A stretch of 64,000 nucleotides of DNA from Micromonospora wenchangensis (GTDB lineage: Bacteria > Actinomycetota > Actinomycetes > Mycobacteriales > Micromonosporaceae): assembly GCF_002210435.1 (NCBI RefSeq), contig NZ_MZMV01000022.1, forward strand, positions 1 through 64,000, given 5' to 3'. The translations under genes were made by a program, and so were the position numbers. The notes under the pieces are model-generated. The model had not been told where the DNA came from and did no database searches. It saw only the letters and a list, made by a program, of their open reading frames with translations. Every line of letters starts with the position of its first letter. The stretch's first letter is position 1. Shown one piece after another: positions 45,098-54,217 of this stretch.

Positions 45098-47203
45098 ATG
45101 CGCAGACTCCTTCGATCCGTCCTCGGCGCGGTGACCGCCGCCGCCGCGATCCTCGCCGTCCCGATGTCGGCGAGTGCGGCCGACGCCCCGTACGACGTGC
45201 TGGTGTTCTCCAAGACCGCCGGGTTCCGGCACGACTCGATCGCCGTCGGCATCCAGGCGATCCGCGAACTCGGCACCGCGAACAGTTTCACCGTGACCGC
45301 GACCGAGGACGCGTCCCGGTTCACCACCGCGAACCTGGCCCAGTACGAGGCGGTGGTCTTCCTCAACACCACAGGCGACGTCCTGGACGCCGCACAGCAG
45401 TCCGCCTTCGAGTCGTACGTCAACGGCGGCGGCGGGTACGTCGGCGTCCACGCCGCCGCCGACACCGAGTACGGCTGGTCGTACTACGGCAGCCTGGTGG
45501 GCGGCTACTTCGCCTCACACCCGGCCATCCAGCAGGCGAACGTCCGCGTCGAGAACCGGGCGCACCCGGCCACCGGGCACCTGCCGCAGACCTGGACCCG
45601 CACCGACGAGTGGTACAACTACCAGACCAACCCGCGCTCGGGCGCCCGGGTCCTCGCCACCCTGGACGAGTCGTCGTACTCGGGCGGTTCGATGGGCGGT
45701 GACCATCCGATCTCCTGGTGCAAGACGGTCAACTCCGGCCGGTCGTTCTACACCGGCCTGGGGCACACCCAGGCGTCGTACACGGAGGCCGCGTTCCGCA
45801 GCCACCTGCTCGGCGGCATCCGGTACGCGGCCGGCCGGGCGAAGGCCGACTGCCGTCCGGAGACCGGCTACGTCAACCTCTACAACGGGTCCACGACCGG
45901 CTGGTCGCAGGCCGGTCCGGGCAGCTTCGGCAACGCCGACGCCACCCTCACCTCCGTCGGCGGCATGGGCCTGTACTGGTACAGCGCCAGGCAGTTCACC
46001 AACTACTCGCTGAAGCTGGACTGGCGGATGGCCGGCGACGACAACTCGGGCGTCTTCATCGGCTTCCCGCCGTCGACCGACCCCTGGTCGGCGGTGGACA
46101 ACGGGTACGAGATCCAGATCGACGCCACCGACGCCGCCGACCGCACCACCGGCGCGGTCTACACCTTCCAGTCCGCCGACCTGGCCGCCCGGGACGCCGC
46201 CCTGAACCCGGCGGGAGAGTGGAACACCTACGAGTTGCTGGTCGAGGGGGAACGCCTCCAGGTGTTCCTCAACGGTCGGAAGATCAACGACTTCACCAAC
46301 ACCGACCCGGCCCGCTCGCTCGCCGGCCACGTCGGGCTCCAGAACCACGGTACGGGCGACGACGTGTCGTTCCGCAACGTCCGGATCAAGGAATTGGGCG
46401 GTACCCCGGGCGGCACCACCACGGTGCAGGCGGAGGCGTTCGGTTCGGCCAACGGGGTCAGCGCGTTCACCAAGGCCGGGGCCAACGGCGGGCAGACCCT
46501 CGGCTACGTCGACCCGGGCGACTGGGCCGCGTACCCCGGTCTCGACCTGACCGGGGTCACCTCGCTGCGGGCCCGGGTGGTCTCCGGTGGGGCGGGCGGC
46601 ACCATCGGCATCCGGACCGGCTCGGCCACCGGTCCGCTGCTCGGCCAGGTGACGGTGCCCAACACCGGAAGCTGGACCACGTACGCCGACGTCAGCACCA
46701 CCCTGGCCGGGGTGCCCACCGGTACGCAGACCGTGTACCTGACCTTCACCGGTTCCGGGACCGGTCTGTTCGACGTGGACGACTTCACCCTGGTCCGGGG
46801 CGGCGGCACCCCCGGCACCCCGGGTACCGGGCCGATCGTCGGGCTCGGCGGCAAGTGCCTTGACGTCCGCAACGCGGCCACCGCCGACGGTACGCAGATC
46901 CAGATCTGGACCTGCAACGGTTCCGCAGCGCAGACCTGGACGGTCACCCCGAACAGCACGGTGAAGGCACTGGGCAAGTGCCTCGACGTCTCCGGTGGGG
47001 GCTCCGCCGACGGCACGAAGATCCAACTCTGGACCTGCAACGGCAGCGGCGCACAGAACTGGTCCGCCCAGACCGACGGCACCCTGCGCAACCCGCAGTC
47101 CGGCAAGTGCCTCGACGTGTCGAACAACAGCGCCACCGACGGCCAGGCCGTCCACCTGTGGACCTGCCTGGCCGCCGCCAACCAGAAGTGGGCCCTGCCG
47201 TGA
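45098..47203 (+). CDS. Secreted ThuA/DUF1080 protein with CBM6 and ricin-B domains
   Basis: A 701-residue exported protein. Residues 1-28 are a signal peptide ending SASA. Residues 30-245 form a ThuA-like trehalose-utilisation domain (VLVFSKTAGFRHDSI, GGGYVGVHAAADTEYGW, GLGHTQASYTE). Residues about 255-440 form a DUF1080/3-keto-disaccharide hydrolase-like jelly roll (LYNGSTTGWSQAGPG, DNSGVFIGFP, YEIQIDA, HVGLQNHG). A CBM6-like module and a ricin-B lectin follow. With the upstream dehydrogenase-like gene, 51 bases away, it suggests extracellular oxidation and cleavage of 3-keto-sugars (inference). Confidence 0.9.
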   Translation: MRRLLRSVLGAVTAAAAILAVPMSASAADAPYDVLVFSKTAGFRHDSIAVGIQAIRELGTANSFTVTATEDASRFTTANLAQYEAVVFLNTTGDVLDAAQQSAFESYVNGGGGYVGVHAAADTEYGWSYYGSLVGGYFASHPAIQQANVRVENRAHPATGHLPQTWTRTDEWYNYQTNPRSGARVLATLDESSYSGGSMGGDHPISWCKTVNSGRSFYTGLGHTQASYTEAAFRSHLLGGIRYAAGRAKADCRPETGYVNLYNGSTTGWSQAGPGSFGNADATLTSVGGMGLYWYSARQFTNYSLKLDWRMAGDDNSGVFIGFPPSTDPWSAVDNGYEIQIDATDAADRTTGAVYTFQSADLAARDAALNPAGEWNTYELLVEGERLQVFLNGRKINDFTNTDPARSLAGHVGLQNHGTGDDVSFRNVRIKELGGTPGGTTTVQAEAFGSANGVSAFTKAGANGGQTLGYVDPGDWAAYPGLDLTGVTSLRARVVSGGAGGTIGIRTGSATGPLLGQVTVPNTGSWTTYADVSTTLAGVPTGTQTVYLTFTGSGTGLFDVDDFTLVRGGGTPGTPGTGPIVGLGGKCLDVRNAATADGTQIQIWTCNGSAAQTWTVTPNSTVKALGKCLDVSGGGSADGTKIQLWTCNGSGAQNWSAQTDGTLRNPQSGKCLDVSNNSATDGQAVHLWTCLAAANQKWALP
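46826..47203 (+). repeat. Ricin-B copy 2 of a 378-base repeat
   Basis: Partner of 44669-45046. The encoded lectins differ at only a handful of residues (for example IYTCNGT versus IWTCNGS, DNSATDG versus NNSATDG). Confidence 0.85.
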
Positions 47204-47211
47204 CCCGGTAG

Positions 47212-47258
47212 ACCCGACGTGCCCCCGCTGCCGGTCCGGCAGCGGGGGCACGTCGGGT
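47212..47258. terminator. Strong bidirectional terminator
   Basis: A perfect 22-base stem (47212-47233 with 47237-47258) with a 3-base loop, 8 bases after the ThuA protein stop and 37 bases before the end of the convergent MFS gene. Confidence 0.8.
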
Positions 47259-47295
47259 CTTCGGCCGTCGGACGCGGACGGCCGTCCGGCCGGTG

Positions 47296-48888
47296 TCAGC
47301 CGACGGTGACGTCGCCGGTCGACGTCGGCACGGTCACCGGTGTCCCGGGTGCGGTCCGTCGCGGGCCCCGGGCCAGGACGTATCCGAGCAGGACTGCCAT
47401 CACGGCGGTGCCCACCCACATGGCCTGCTGCCAGCCGTCCACGAAGGACTCCTGGGCGGCGCGGACCAGTGCGGGCGCCTGGGCACCGGCCGTGTCGGAG
47501 GCGGCGATGGCGGTGGCGATGCCCTCCCGGGCGGCATCGGCGGTGCCGGCGGGGACCGTGTCGAGGTGGGTGTCGACGGCACTGCGGTAGCCGGCGGTCA
47601 GGACCGCGCCGAGCAGCGCGACGCCGAGCGCGGTGCCGAACTCCCGGGTGACGTCGTTGAGGGCGGACGCGACACCCTGACGGTCGCGGGGCAGGGCGGT
47701 GGTGATGGCCTCGGTGGAGGGGGGCTGGGTGAGGCCCATGCCGAGTCCCATGGCGAGCATGCCGGGCAGGATCGCCGGGTAGCCGCCGTCGACGGAGACG
47801 AGGGTGGCCATCAGGGCCAGACCCGCACCGCCGAGCACGATGCCGGTGGCCATGGTCGCGCGGGCCCCGACGCGGGCGGCCACCCGCGGGGCGAGGCCGG
47901 AGGACAGCATCATCATCGCCGCCATGGGCATGAGCGCGAGGGTGGCGCGTAGGCCGGACCAGCCGAGGACGGCCTGGAAGTAGGGGAACAGGACGACGAA
48001 AATGCCCGCCTGGACGCCGAAGAGCGTCAGCAGGGCCAGCGAACCGCTGGCGAGGCGTCGGTCACCGAACAGCCGGACGTCGAGCAGGGGTGCCGGAAGG
48101 CGTAGTTCCCACGCTACGAAGCCGATCACGGCGACGACACCGACGAGCAGGCTCACCATGGTCACCGGCGCGGTCCAGCCGTGCACCGGGCCCTCGTGCA
48201 GGACGTAGATGAGGGCGGTCACGGCGACCACGGACGTCAGCGACCCGACGACGTCGAAGCGGTGCCGCGTCCGTTCGCGGGAGTTCGGGACGGCCTGCAG
48301 GGCCGTGACGGCGGCGGCGACGACGAGGACCACCGGCAGCAGGAACAGCCACCGCCAGTTCGCCCAGTCGACGAGCACCGCGGACAGGTACATGCCGAGG
48401 ATGCCGCCGCCACCGGCGACGCCGGTCCAGATGCCGATGGCCTTGGAGCGTTCCCCGTCGGGAAAGGTGGAGGTGATGACGGCGAGCGTGACCGGCATGA
48501 TCATCGCCGCGCCGACGCCGGCGAGCAGCCGGGCGGCGATCATCATCGCGGCGGAGGTGGCCAGGCCGGCTGCGGCGCTGGCGACGCCGAACAGGGCCAG
48601 GCCGGCGAGCAGGATCGGCTTGCGGCCCACCCGGTCGCCGAGGGCGCCGAGCGGGAGCAGCAGCGCGGCCAGGCTGAGGGTGTAGATGTTGATCATCCAC
48701 AGGACGGTGCTCTGCGACGCGTCGAACTCGACGGCGACCTGCGGCTGGGCGACGTTGAGCCCGGAGACGGAGGCGATGACCGCCATCAGGGCGACACACA
48801 CCGCGACCAGGATGGCGCGGCGTCGGCGCGGGTCGTGGACGGTCGCGTCGGGGCCACCCAGGGGGGAGGGACTGTCGGGCGAGGACAT
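47296..48888 (-). CDS. MFS drug exporter, DHA2 (14-TM) type
   Basis: A 530-residue major facilitator protein with about 14 hydrophobic segments. Motif A is LGALGDRVGRKPI, the motif C region is IWTGVAGGGGILGMYLSA, and a second-half motif A-like segment is also present. Start ATG 48888, with AAAGGAA 8-9 bases upstream; another in-frame start 8 codons earlier lacks a site. It follows a methyltransferase gene by 79 bases on the same strand, and an XRE-cupin regulator is divergent from the pair, which is the common layout for an inducible efflux operon. Confidence 0.9.
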   Translation of the reverse strand: MSSPDSPSPLGGPDATVHDPRRRRAILVAVCVALMAVIASVSGLNVAQPQVAVEFDASQSTVLWMINIYTLSLAALLLPLGALGDRVGRKPILLAGLALFGVASAAAGLATSAAMMIAARLLAGVGAAMIMPVTLAVITSTFPDGERSKAIGIWTGVAGGGGILGMYLSAVLVDWANWRWLFLLPVVLVVAAAVTALQAVPNSRERTRHRFDVVGSLTSVVAVTALIYVLHEGPVHGWTAPVTMVSLLVGVVAVIGFVAWELRLPAPLLDVRLFGDRRLASGSLALLTLFGVQAGIFVVLFPYFQAVLGWSGLRATLALMPMAAMMMLSSGLAPRVAARVGARATMATGIVLGGAGLALMATLVSVDGGYPAILPGMLAMGLGMGLTQPPSTEAITTALPRDRQGVASALNDVTREFGTALGVALLGAVLTAGYRSAVDTHLDTVPAGTADAAREGIATAIAASDTAGAQAPALVRAAQESFVDGWQQAMWVGTAVMAVLLGYVLARGPRRTAPGTPVTVPTSTGDVTVG

Positions 48889-48967
48889 GCGTGGGTTTCC
48901 TTTCGAGGGCACGGTTCGGTACGGCGCCGGGGTGGACCTCGGTCCCGGCGTCGCGGTGAAGGTGGGG

Positions 48968-49606
48968 TCAGGGGCGGCGGGTGGCGCGTACGACCACGTC
49001 GTGCAGGGCGACAGTCCGTCCGCCGGGTCCGGGGATGCCCCGGTGGTGTTCCTCGGCGGTGTGGATCTCCCATTCCGCCACGTCCAGGCCGGCGGTGATG
49101 TCGGCGAGGGTGACCGTCGCCTCGGCCGGATGGTGGTGCCCGTGGCCGCCGGGGTGCGGCGTGTGCAGGTGACCGACGATCAGGAGGGTGCCGCCGGCCG
49201 CCACCCACCCGCCGATCCGCCGGTAGAACGCGAGGTGCGGCATCGCGGGGTGCGCGTAGTGCGTGGTGACCAGGTCGAAGCCGACGCCCGGCTCCCAGCC
49301 GGTCAGGTCCGCCTCCACCCACCGGAGGGGCGGTCCGGTCAATCCGGCGGCGCTCGCGCGGTCGGCGGCGTGGGTCAGGGCCTCGACGGCGATGTCGACG
49401 GCGGTGACCCGCCAGCCACGGGTGGCGAGCCAGATCGCCTCCGCGCCGGCGCCGCACCCGGCGTCCAGCGCGGTGCCCGGTGCCAGGCCGGCGGTCTCCC
49501 GGGAGAGGTACGGGTTCGGCGGGTTGCCGGCCATCGAGCCGGGCCGGTGCCCGGCCGTGGGCTGCCAGTGCCGTTGCCAGTAGTCCCGGTCGAAGCGGTG
49601 CGTCAT
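48968..49606 (-). CDS. Class I SAM methyltransferase
   Basis: A 212-residue methyltransferase: ALDAGCGAGAEAIWLATRGW is motif I and FDLVTTHYAHP motif IV. A His-rich loop near residue 160 (HTPHPGGHGHHHP) stands out and may bind metal. Start ATG 49606, with GGAGG 6-7 bases upstream. It resembles TehB/thiopurine-type detoxifying methyltransferases. With the exporter downstream and the divergent regulator, it could methylate and thereby detoxify an exported compound or metalloid (inference). Confidence 0.85.
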   Translation of the reverse strand: MTHRFDRDYWQRHWQPTAGHRPGSMAGNPPNPYLSRETAGLAPGTALDAGCGAGAEAIWLATRGWRVTAVDIAVEALTHAADRASAAGLTGPPLRWVEADLTGWEPGVGFDLVTTHYAHPAMPHLAFYRRIGGWVAAGGTLLIVGHLHTPHPGGHGHHHPAEATVTLADITAGLDVAEWEIHTAEEHHRGIPGPGGRTVALHDVVVRATRRP

Positions 49607-49724
49607 CGGACGGCCTCCGCGACCGTGACGATCTCCTTCGGTGCGGTCATTCGACCTGTCCTTTCCCCGTCTTGGCCAGTCATGAGGCGATCCTGCGACC
49701 ACCGGGGAGAACCCGCAAAGATTC

Positions 49725-49738
49725 TTGCCGAATGGCAA
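49725..49738. promoter_or_regulatory. Candidate operator for the XRE-cupin regulator
   Basis: TTGCC-GAAT-GGCAA, a perfect 5-base inverted repeat with a 4-base spacer, ends 9 bases before the GTG of the regulator inside the 141-base divergent region. The position suits autorepression plus control of the methyltransferase/MFS pair. Confidence 0.5.
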
Positions 49739-49747
49739 AATGGCCGG

Positions 49748-50344
49748 GTGGACGAGAACGTGAACCGCACCCTCGACGCGGTCGGCCCCCGGCTCAAGCA
49801 GCTACGGCTGCGCCGCAACATCACCCTCACCGACCTCGCCGAGGAGACCGGCATCTCCGCCAGCACCCTGTCCCGACTCGAAGCGGGCCTACGACGCCCC
49901 ACTCTCGAACAACTGCTCCCACTCGCCCGCGCCCACAGCGTCACCATCGACGAACTCGTAGACGCTCCCCTGACCGGTGACCCCCGGATCAACCTGCGGC
50001 CCATCGCCGCCGCCGACGGCGTGACCATCCTGCCGCTGACCCGCCGACCCGGTGGCATCCAGGCCTACAAGTTCGTCCTGCCGGCGGGCGACGACGACCG
50101 CGTGCCCGACCTGCGCACCCACGAGGGGTACGACTGGGTCTACGTCCTCAACGGCACCCTGCGCCTGGTCCTCGGCGACGACGACCTCACCCTGCACGCC
50201 GGGGAGGCCGCCGAGTTCGACACCCGCACGCCGCACTGGTTCGGCGCGACCAGTTCCGGGCCCGTCGAGTTCCTGAGCCTCGTCGGCAGGCAGGGCGAAC
50301 GCGCCCACGTACGCGCCGCACCGCGACTGGGCACGACCTCCTGA
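49748..50344 (+). CDS. XRE-family regulator with C-terminal cupin
   Basis: A 198-residue regulator. The helix-turn-helix at residues 12-66 reads LKQLRLRRNITLTDLAEETG then ISASTLSRLEAG; the cupin at about 105-175 reads HEGYDWVYVLNGTLRLVLG then HAGEAAEFDTRTPHWFG. This two-domain form senses a small ligand in the cupin and represses nearby genes. Start GTG 49748. It is divergent from the methyltransferase/exporter operon. Confidence 0.9.
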   Translation: MDENVNRTLDAVGPRLKQLRLRRNITLTDLAEETGISASTLSRLEAGLRRPTLEQLLPLARAHSVTIDELVDAPLTGDPRINLRPIAAADGVTILPLTRRPGGIQAYKFVLPAGDDDRVPDLRTHEGYDWVYVLNGTLRLVLGDDDLTLHAGEAAEFDTRTPHWFGATSSGPVEFLSLVGRQGERAHVRAAPRLGTTS

Positions 50345-50380
50345 GAGATCGGGCTGACCTGGAGCTTTCCGCAACGCCTC

Positions 50381-50550
50381 GTCCGGATACCGCAGCAACA
50401 CCGGGCCACCCTCGTCGACCACCTACGTCGACGCCGCCGACAAAGACCCCGCCTTCGGCGGCACCAACTCCTCGCCGAGGTCACCGAACTCGGCTACCAG
50501 GCAGCCGCAAACTGCTCTACCGATACCTACCGGACCGGGCTGGTGACCTG
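50381..50550 (+). pseudogene. Transposase relic, ISL3-like
   Basis: A short frame reads HRATLVDHLRRRRRQRP then HQLLAEVTELGYQ. After a one-base shift the next frame continues GSRKLLYRYLPDRAGDL. This matches the helical DNA-binding part of ISL3-type transposases (ELGYxGSxxLLxRYL) but is broken and far too short. No terminal repeats were found. It fills most of the 50345-50666 gap; the rest contains the palindrome GGAATATTCC (50582-50591) and the LLM gene leader. Confidence 0.45.
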
Positions 50551-50666
50551 AGCGCCCGACTCACCGCAAGCGGGGCGTCAGGGAATATTCCGGTCCGACG
50601 GTTTCCGTCCCGTTCGGGTGGAAAGGTGGCAGGGGAGGTCGAGTCGCCCAGCGTCGGGAAGATGCC

Positions 50667-51626
50667 ATGCAGATCGGGTACAAGCTGTCGAGCGAGGGGT
50701 TCGGGCCGCAGGAGCTGATCCGGCAGGCCGTACGGGCCGAGGAGGCCGGCTTCGACTTCGTCGAGATGAGCGACCACTTCCACCCCTGGCTCGACGTGCA
50801 GGGCCACTCGTCGTTCACCTGGACGGTGCTCGGCGCGATCGCAGCGCGCACCGGACGCATCGGCCTGGCCACCGGGGTGACCTGCCCGACCGTGCGCTAC
50901 CACCCGGCGATCATCGCGCAGGCCGCAGCAACCCTGGCCATCGTCTCCGACGGGCGGTTCACCCTCGGCGTGGGCGCGGGGGAACGACTCAACGAACACG
51001 TCGTCGGCCGGGGCTTCCCGAGCGTACGGGGACGCCACGAACGCCTCCGCGAGGCACTGGAGATCATCCGGCTGCTCTGGCGGGGCGGCTACCGCTCCTA
51101 CGAGGGCAGGCACCTCCAACTGGAGGACGCGCGGGTGTTCGACCTGCCCGCCGAGCCTCCGGTGATCGCGGTGGCGGCGAGCGGTCCGGTGTCCGCGGCG
51201 ATCGCCGCCGAGTACGGCGACGGGTTGTTCGCCACCGAGCCGAAACCCGACCTGGTCGAGGCGTACCGGCGCGGCGGCGGCGACGGTCCGCGCTACGCCG
51301 AGGTGCCGCTGGCGTGGGCACCCGACGAGCAGCAGGCCGTGCGGGCGGCGTGGGAGACCAGCCGCTGGGCGGTGACCGGCTGGAAGGTGATGAGCGAACT
51401 GCCGAACCCGGTCAACTTCGACGCCGCCTCCCGCACCGTCACCGACGACGACATCCGGGCCCAGTTCGCCGTCGGACCGGACCCGGACACGCACGTGGCG
51501 GCGGTGCGGAAGTACGTCGACGCCGGCTTCGACCACCTCGTGCTGCAGAACGCCGGCCCCGACCCGGACGGCTTCATCGACTTCTACCGCGACACCCTCG
51601 CCGCCCGCCTGCGCCCCCTCGGCTGA
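50667..51626 (+). CDS. LLM-class F420-dependent oxidoreductase
   Basis: A 319-residue luciferase-like TIM-barrel oxidoreductase of the F420 glucose-6-phosphate dehydrogenase-like group: GYKLSSEGFGPQELIRQAV, FDFVEMSDHFHPWL, GLATGVTCPTVRYHPAIIAQ, GRFTLGVGAGERLNEHVVG. The substrate is not readable from sequence. GGGAAG precedes the ATG. Its 3' end overlaps the convergent MFS gene by 53 bases, so antisense overlap of the two transcripts is likely. Confidence 0.9.
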   Translation: MQIGYKLSSEGFGPQELIRQAVRAEEAGFDFVEMSDHFHPWLDVQGHSSFTWTVLGAIAARTGRIGLATGVTCPTVRYHPAIIAQAAATLAIVSDGRFTLGVGAGERLNEHVVGRGFPSVRGRHERLREALEIIRLLWRGGYRSYEGRHLQLEDARVFDLPAEPPVIAVAASGPVSAAIAAEYGDGLFATEPKPDLVEAYRRGGGDGPRYAEVPLAWAPDEQQAVRAAWETSRWAVTGWKVMSELPNPVNFDAASRTVTDDDIRAQFAVGPDPDTHVAAVRKYVDAGFDHLVLQNAGPDPDGFIDFYRDTLAARLRPLG

Positions 51627-52851
51627 TCACTTCCCCCTCCGGGGCCACCCGCAGGCGCAGCAACGGCAGGCAGGACAGGAGCAGACCGACCGCACCCACC
51701 CACAGGGCCACCCGGGCACCGGCGGCGGCCCCCAGCACGGTGCCCAGCAGCGCGCCCACCGGCATCGCCCCGCCGAGCAGGAACCGCATGGTGGCGTTCA
51801 TCCGGCCGAGCAGTTCGGGCGGGCACAACTGCTGACGCAGACTGACCTGCGCCACGTTGGAGGCCGTCGCCCCCGCCCACAACACCAGGTAGCCGCCGGC
51901 CGCCAACCAGATCCCGCCGACGCTGTCGATCAGCGGGGTGAGCAGCGCGAACGGTGCGGTGCCGAGCAGGCAGAGCCAGACCGAGCGGTACTGCCCGAGC
52001 CGGCGGGCCAGCCACCGGGCCACGACCGCGCCGAGGATGCCGCCCGCGCCGCCCGCGCTGAAGTACGCGCTGGCCGTCGCCGGGGACGCGCCCAGCTCGC
52101 TGACCAGCCGCACCGGCACCATCGTCTGCACCACCAGGGCGAACATGTTGTACGCGCCGCCGGCCAGCGCCAGCACCCGCAGCACCGGGTGGCGCAGCAC
52201 GTAGGCCACGCCGTCGCGGATCTGCCCGGTGAGCCGGGACCGGCCGGTGGTGGCGGGCCGTGGATCGGCCGTCCGGATCCGGGCCAGGTACGCGGCGGAC
52301 CCGGCGAACCCCACGGCGATCAGCAGGACGGCGGGTCCGGTGCCGGCCAGCTCGACGGCCAGCCCGGCCAGCGCGGGCCCCGCGACCTGCGCCACCGCGA
52401 GGGTGGTGCTCAGCCGGGCGTTGCCCTCGACCAGCTCGTCGGCCCGCACCACCCGGGGCAGGTAACTCTGGTGCGCGACGTCGAAGAACACGGTGAGCAC
52501 CCCGACGCCGAGGACGACGACGTACAACTGGCCGAGCGCCACCCCGCCCGGTGCCGCCGGCACGGCCAGCGAGGCGACGAGCGCGGCCCGCCCCAGGTCG
52601 GTGCCGATGAGCAGCCGCCGCTGGCGCACCCGGTCGACGACCGCGCCGGCGGGCAGGCCGACGACCAGGAACGCCACCGTACTCAGGGTGCCGACCAGAC
52701 CCACCTGCCAGGCGGAGGCGTGCATCGGGCCGGCCGCCACCAACGGCAGCGCCACCAGGGCCATCCGGGCACCGAACTGGCTCGCGGCCGCCCCGAGCCA
52801 CAGGGACCGGAAGTCGTGCTGCCGGAGCAGCCCGCCACGGCGGTACGCCAC
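51574..52851 (-). CDS. MFS transporter (12-TM, enterobactin-exporter-like)
   Basis: A 425-residue major facilitator protein with about 12 hydrophobic segments. It begins YRRGGLLRQHDFRSLWLGAA, as in the MFS_3/EntS group, and has motif A in GLPAGAVVDRVRQRRLL. Start GTG 52851, one base after the condensation-protein stop; the frame extends further upstream but only into that gene. The co-directional genes upstream encode a condensation-fold protein, a TPR protein and a 20-residue peptide, so it is the likely exporter for whatever they make. Confidence 0.85.
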   Translation of the reverse strand: MAYRRGGLLRQHDFRSLWLGAAASQFGARMALVALPLVAAGPMHASAWQVGLVGTLSTVAFLVVGLPAGAVVDRVRQRRLLIGTDLGRAALVASLAVPAAPGGVALGQLYVVVLGVGVLTVFFDVAHQSYLPRVVRADELVEGNARLSTTLAVAQVAGPALAGLAVELAGTGPAVLLIAVGFAGSAAYLARIRTADPRPATTGRSRLTGQIRDGVAYVLRHPVLRVLALAGGAYNMFALVVQTMVPVRLVSELGASPATASAYFSAGGAGGILGAVVARWLARRLGQYRSVWLCLLGTAPFALLTPLIDSVGGIWLAAGGYLVLWAGATASNVAQVSLRQQLCPPELLGRMNATMRFLLGGAMPVGALLGTVLGAAAGARVALWVGAVGLLLSCLPLLRLRVAPEGEVISRGGAGGRRGCRGRSR

Positions 52852-52852
52852 G

Positions 52853-54217
52853 TCAGGTCGACGCGGCCGTGGCGTCGGTCGCCTGTAGCCACGTCGCGCG
52901 CAGCAGGTCGGCGGCCCGGTCGGCGGCGATGTCGGGCTGCTCGGCCAGCAGCGCGAAGAACCGGACCAGGGCGGCACCGAACGGCGCGGCGGCCGGCAGC
53001 ACCTCGGGGTCGTGGTGGACGGTCACCTCGGGCTGTTCGGCCGACCACGTCACCGCCAGGTGCAGCGCGTTGTGGGCGGGGAACCCGCGCCGACCTGCGG
53101 GCGGTCGTACGCTGCCGCGCAGCAACCGGTCCGCCGGGCCGATCGTGGCGTTGCCCACCGTCACGGTGGGCTCCGCCGCCACCACGTTGAGCACGAGCCG
53201 ACGCCGTTCCCGCAGGGCCTCGACCCCACCGAAGTCGGTGAGCCACTGGCCGAGCAGCGGCGGCGCGGCGGCATTGACGGCGGTGAGAGCACGGACCCGG
53301 TCGGCGAGCGAGGCGGACGGCAGGTGGTCCGGCGGCACGCTCACCACCGCCTCGTGCAACGCGCCGGGCACCTCGACGCTCTCCCGCGTCCACCGGCCGC
53401 CCCGCGCGTACAGCACCGGGACGTCCGCGTCGGCCCAGAGTCCGAGCAGGAACGACAGGGCCGCCAGGAGCAGGCCGGAGCCGGTCGCGCCGGTGAGGTC
53501 CCGGCCGTACCGGATGGCCCGGGTGGTCGCGGCGTCGAGCCGCAGCGGCCAGGCGGCGCTGGCGGTGGTGTCCCGCCACGGCTTCCAGCGCCCGCCGGGG
53601 AAGGCGACGGCCGGGACGTCCCGGCTCATCGCCGCCGCCCAGAACTCCCGGGACGCCGCCCGCCGCGGATCGGCGGCGGTCCCGGCCGCGTGCGCGAAGA
53701 ACGACGGCAGCGCCGGCAGGGCTCGCCCCGGATGCTCGTACGCCGCCGCCGTGCGGCGCACGAACCGGGTGTGCGTCGCGTGGTCGGCGAAGCCGTGGTC
53801 CACCACGAGGGCGAGCGCATGCTCGTCCGGGGCCAGCCGCACCAGGCAGGCGCCGGCCAGCGGGTCGTGGCGCAGGTCGATCGGCGCGTACACCGCCTCG
53901 CCGAGCGCCGCCCCGGCCACCTCCGGCAGCCGGTCCGCCGGCACGTCGGCACAGTCCACCGTGGTCACCGGGAACGGCTGCCCGGCTCCGCACACCAGCT
54001 CCGGGCCGGCGGCGAACCGGGCCCGCCACACGTCGTTTCCGGCGGCGACGGCCCGCATCGCGGCGGCCAGGCGCGGCACGTCCACCTCGCCCCGGACGTG
54101 CCACAGCGTCCACGCCCGGGGCATCGGGTTGTGCCGGGGCAGGCCGGCCCCGTCGGTGTCGCTGAGCAGCAGCAGCTCACGCTGCGCCCCGTAGGGCGGC
54201 ACCCCCACCCGGCTCAC
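52853..54217 (-). CDS. Free-standing condensation-fold protein (peptide locus)
   Basis: A 454-residue protein with a condensation/acyltransferase fold. The N-terminus is YGAQRELLLLSDTDGAGLPR. The catalytic motif reads DHGFADH (His141, Asp145), keeping the second His and Asp of HHxxxDG but not the first His or the Gly. The C-terminal half has the usual channel and floor-loop pattern (TGSGLLLAALSFLLGLWADA). Start GTG 54217 forms GTGA with the TPR stop. There is no carrier or adenylation domain in this operon, so its donor must come from elsewhere, possibly the carrier proteins at 60-63 kb or an acyl-CoA. Confidence 0.75.
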   Translation of the reverse strand: MSRVGVPPYGAQRELLLLSDTDGAGLPRHNPMPRAWTLWHVRGEVDVPRLAAAMRAVAAGNDVWRARFAAGPELVCGAGQPFPVTTVDCADVPADRLPEVAGAALGEAVYAPIDLRHDPLAGACLVRLAPDEHALALVVDHGFADHATHTRFVRRTAAAYEHPGRALPALPSFFAHAAGTAADPRRAASREFWAAAMSRDVPAVAFPGGRWKPWRDTTASAAWPLRLDAATTRAIRYGRDLTGATGSGLLLAALSFLLGLWADADVPVLYARGGRWTRESVEVPGALHEAVVSVPPDHLPSASLADRVRALTAVNAAAPPLLGQWLTDFGGVEALRERRRLVLNVVAAEPTVTVGNATIGPADRLLRGSVRPPAGRRGFPAHNALHLAVTWSAEQPEVTVHHDPEVLPAAAPFGAALVRFFALLAEQPDIAADRAADLLRATWLQATDATAAST

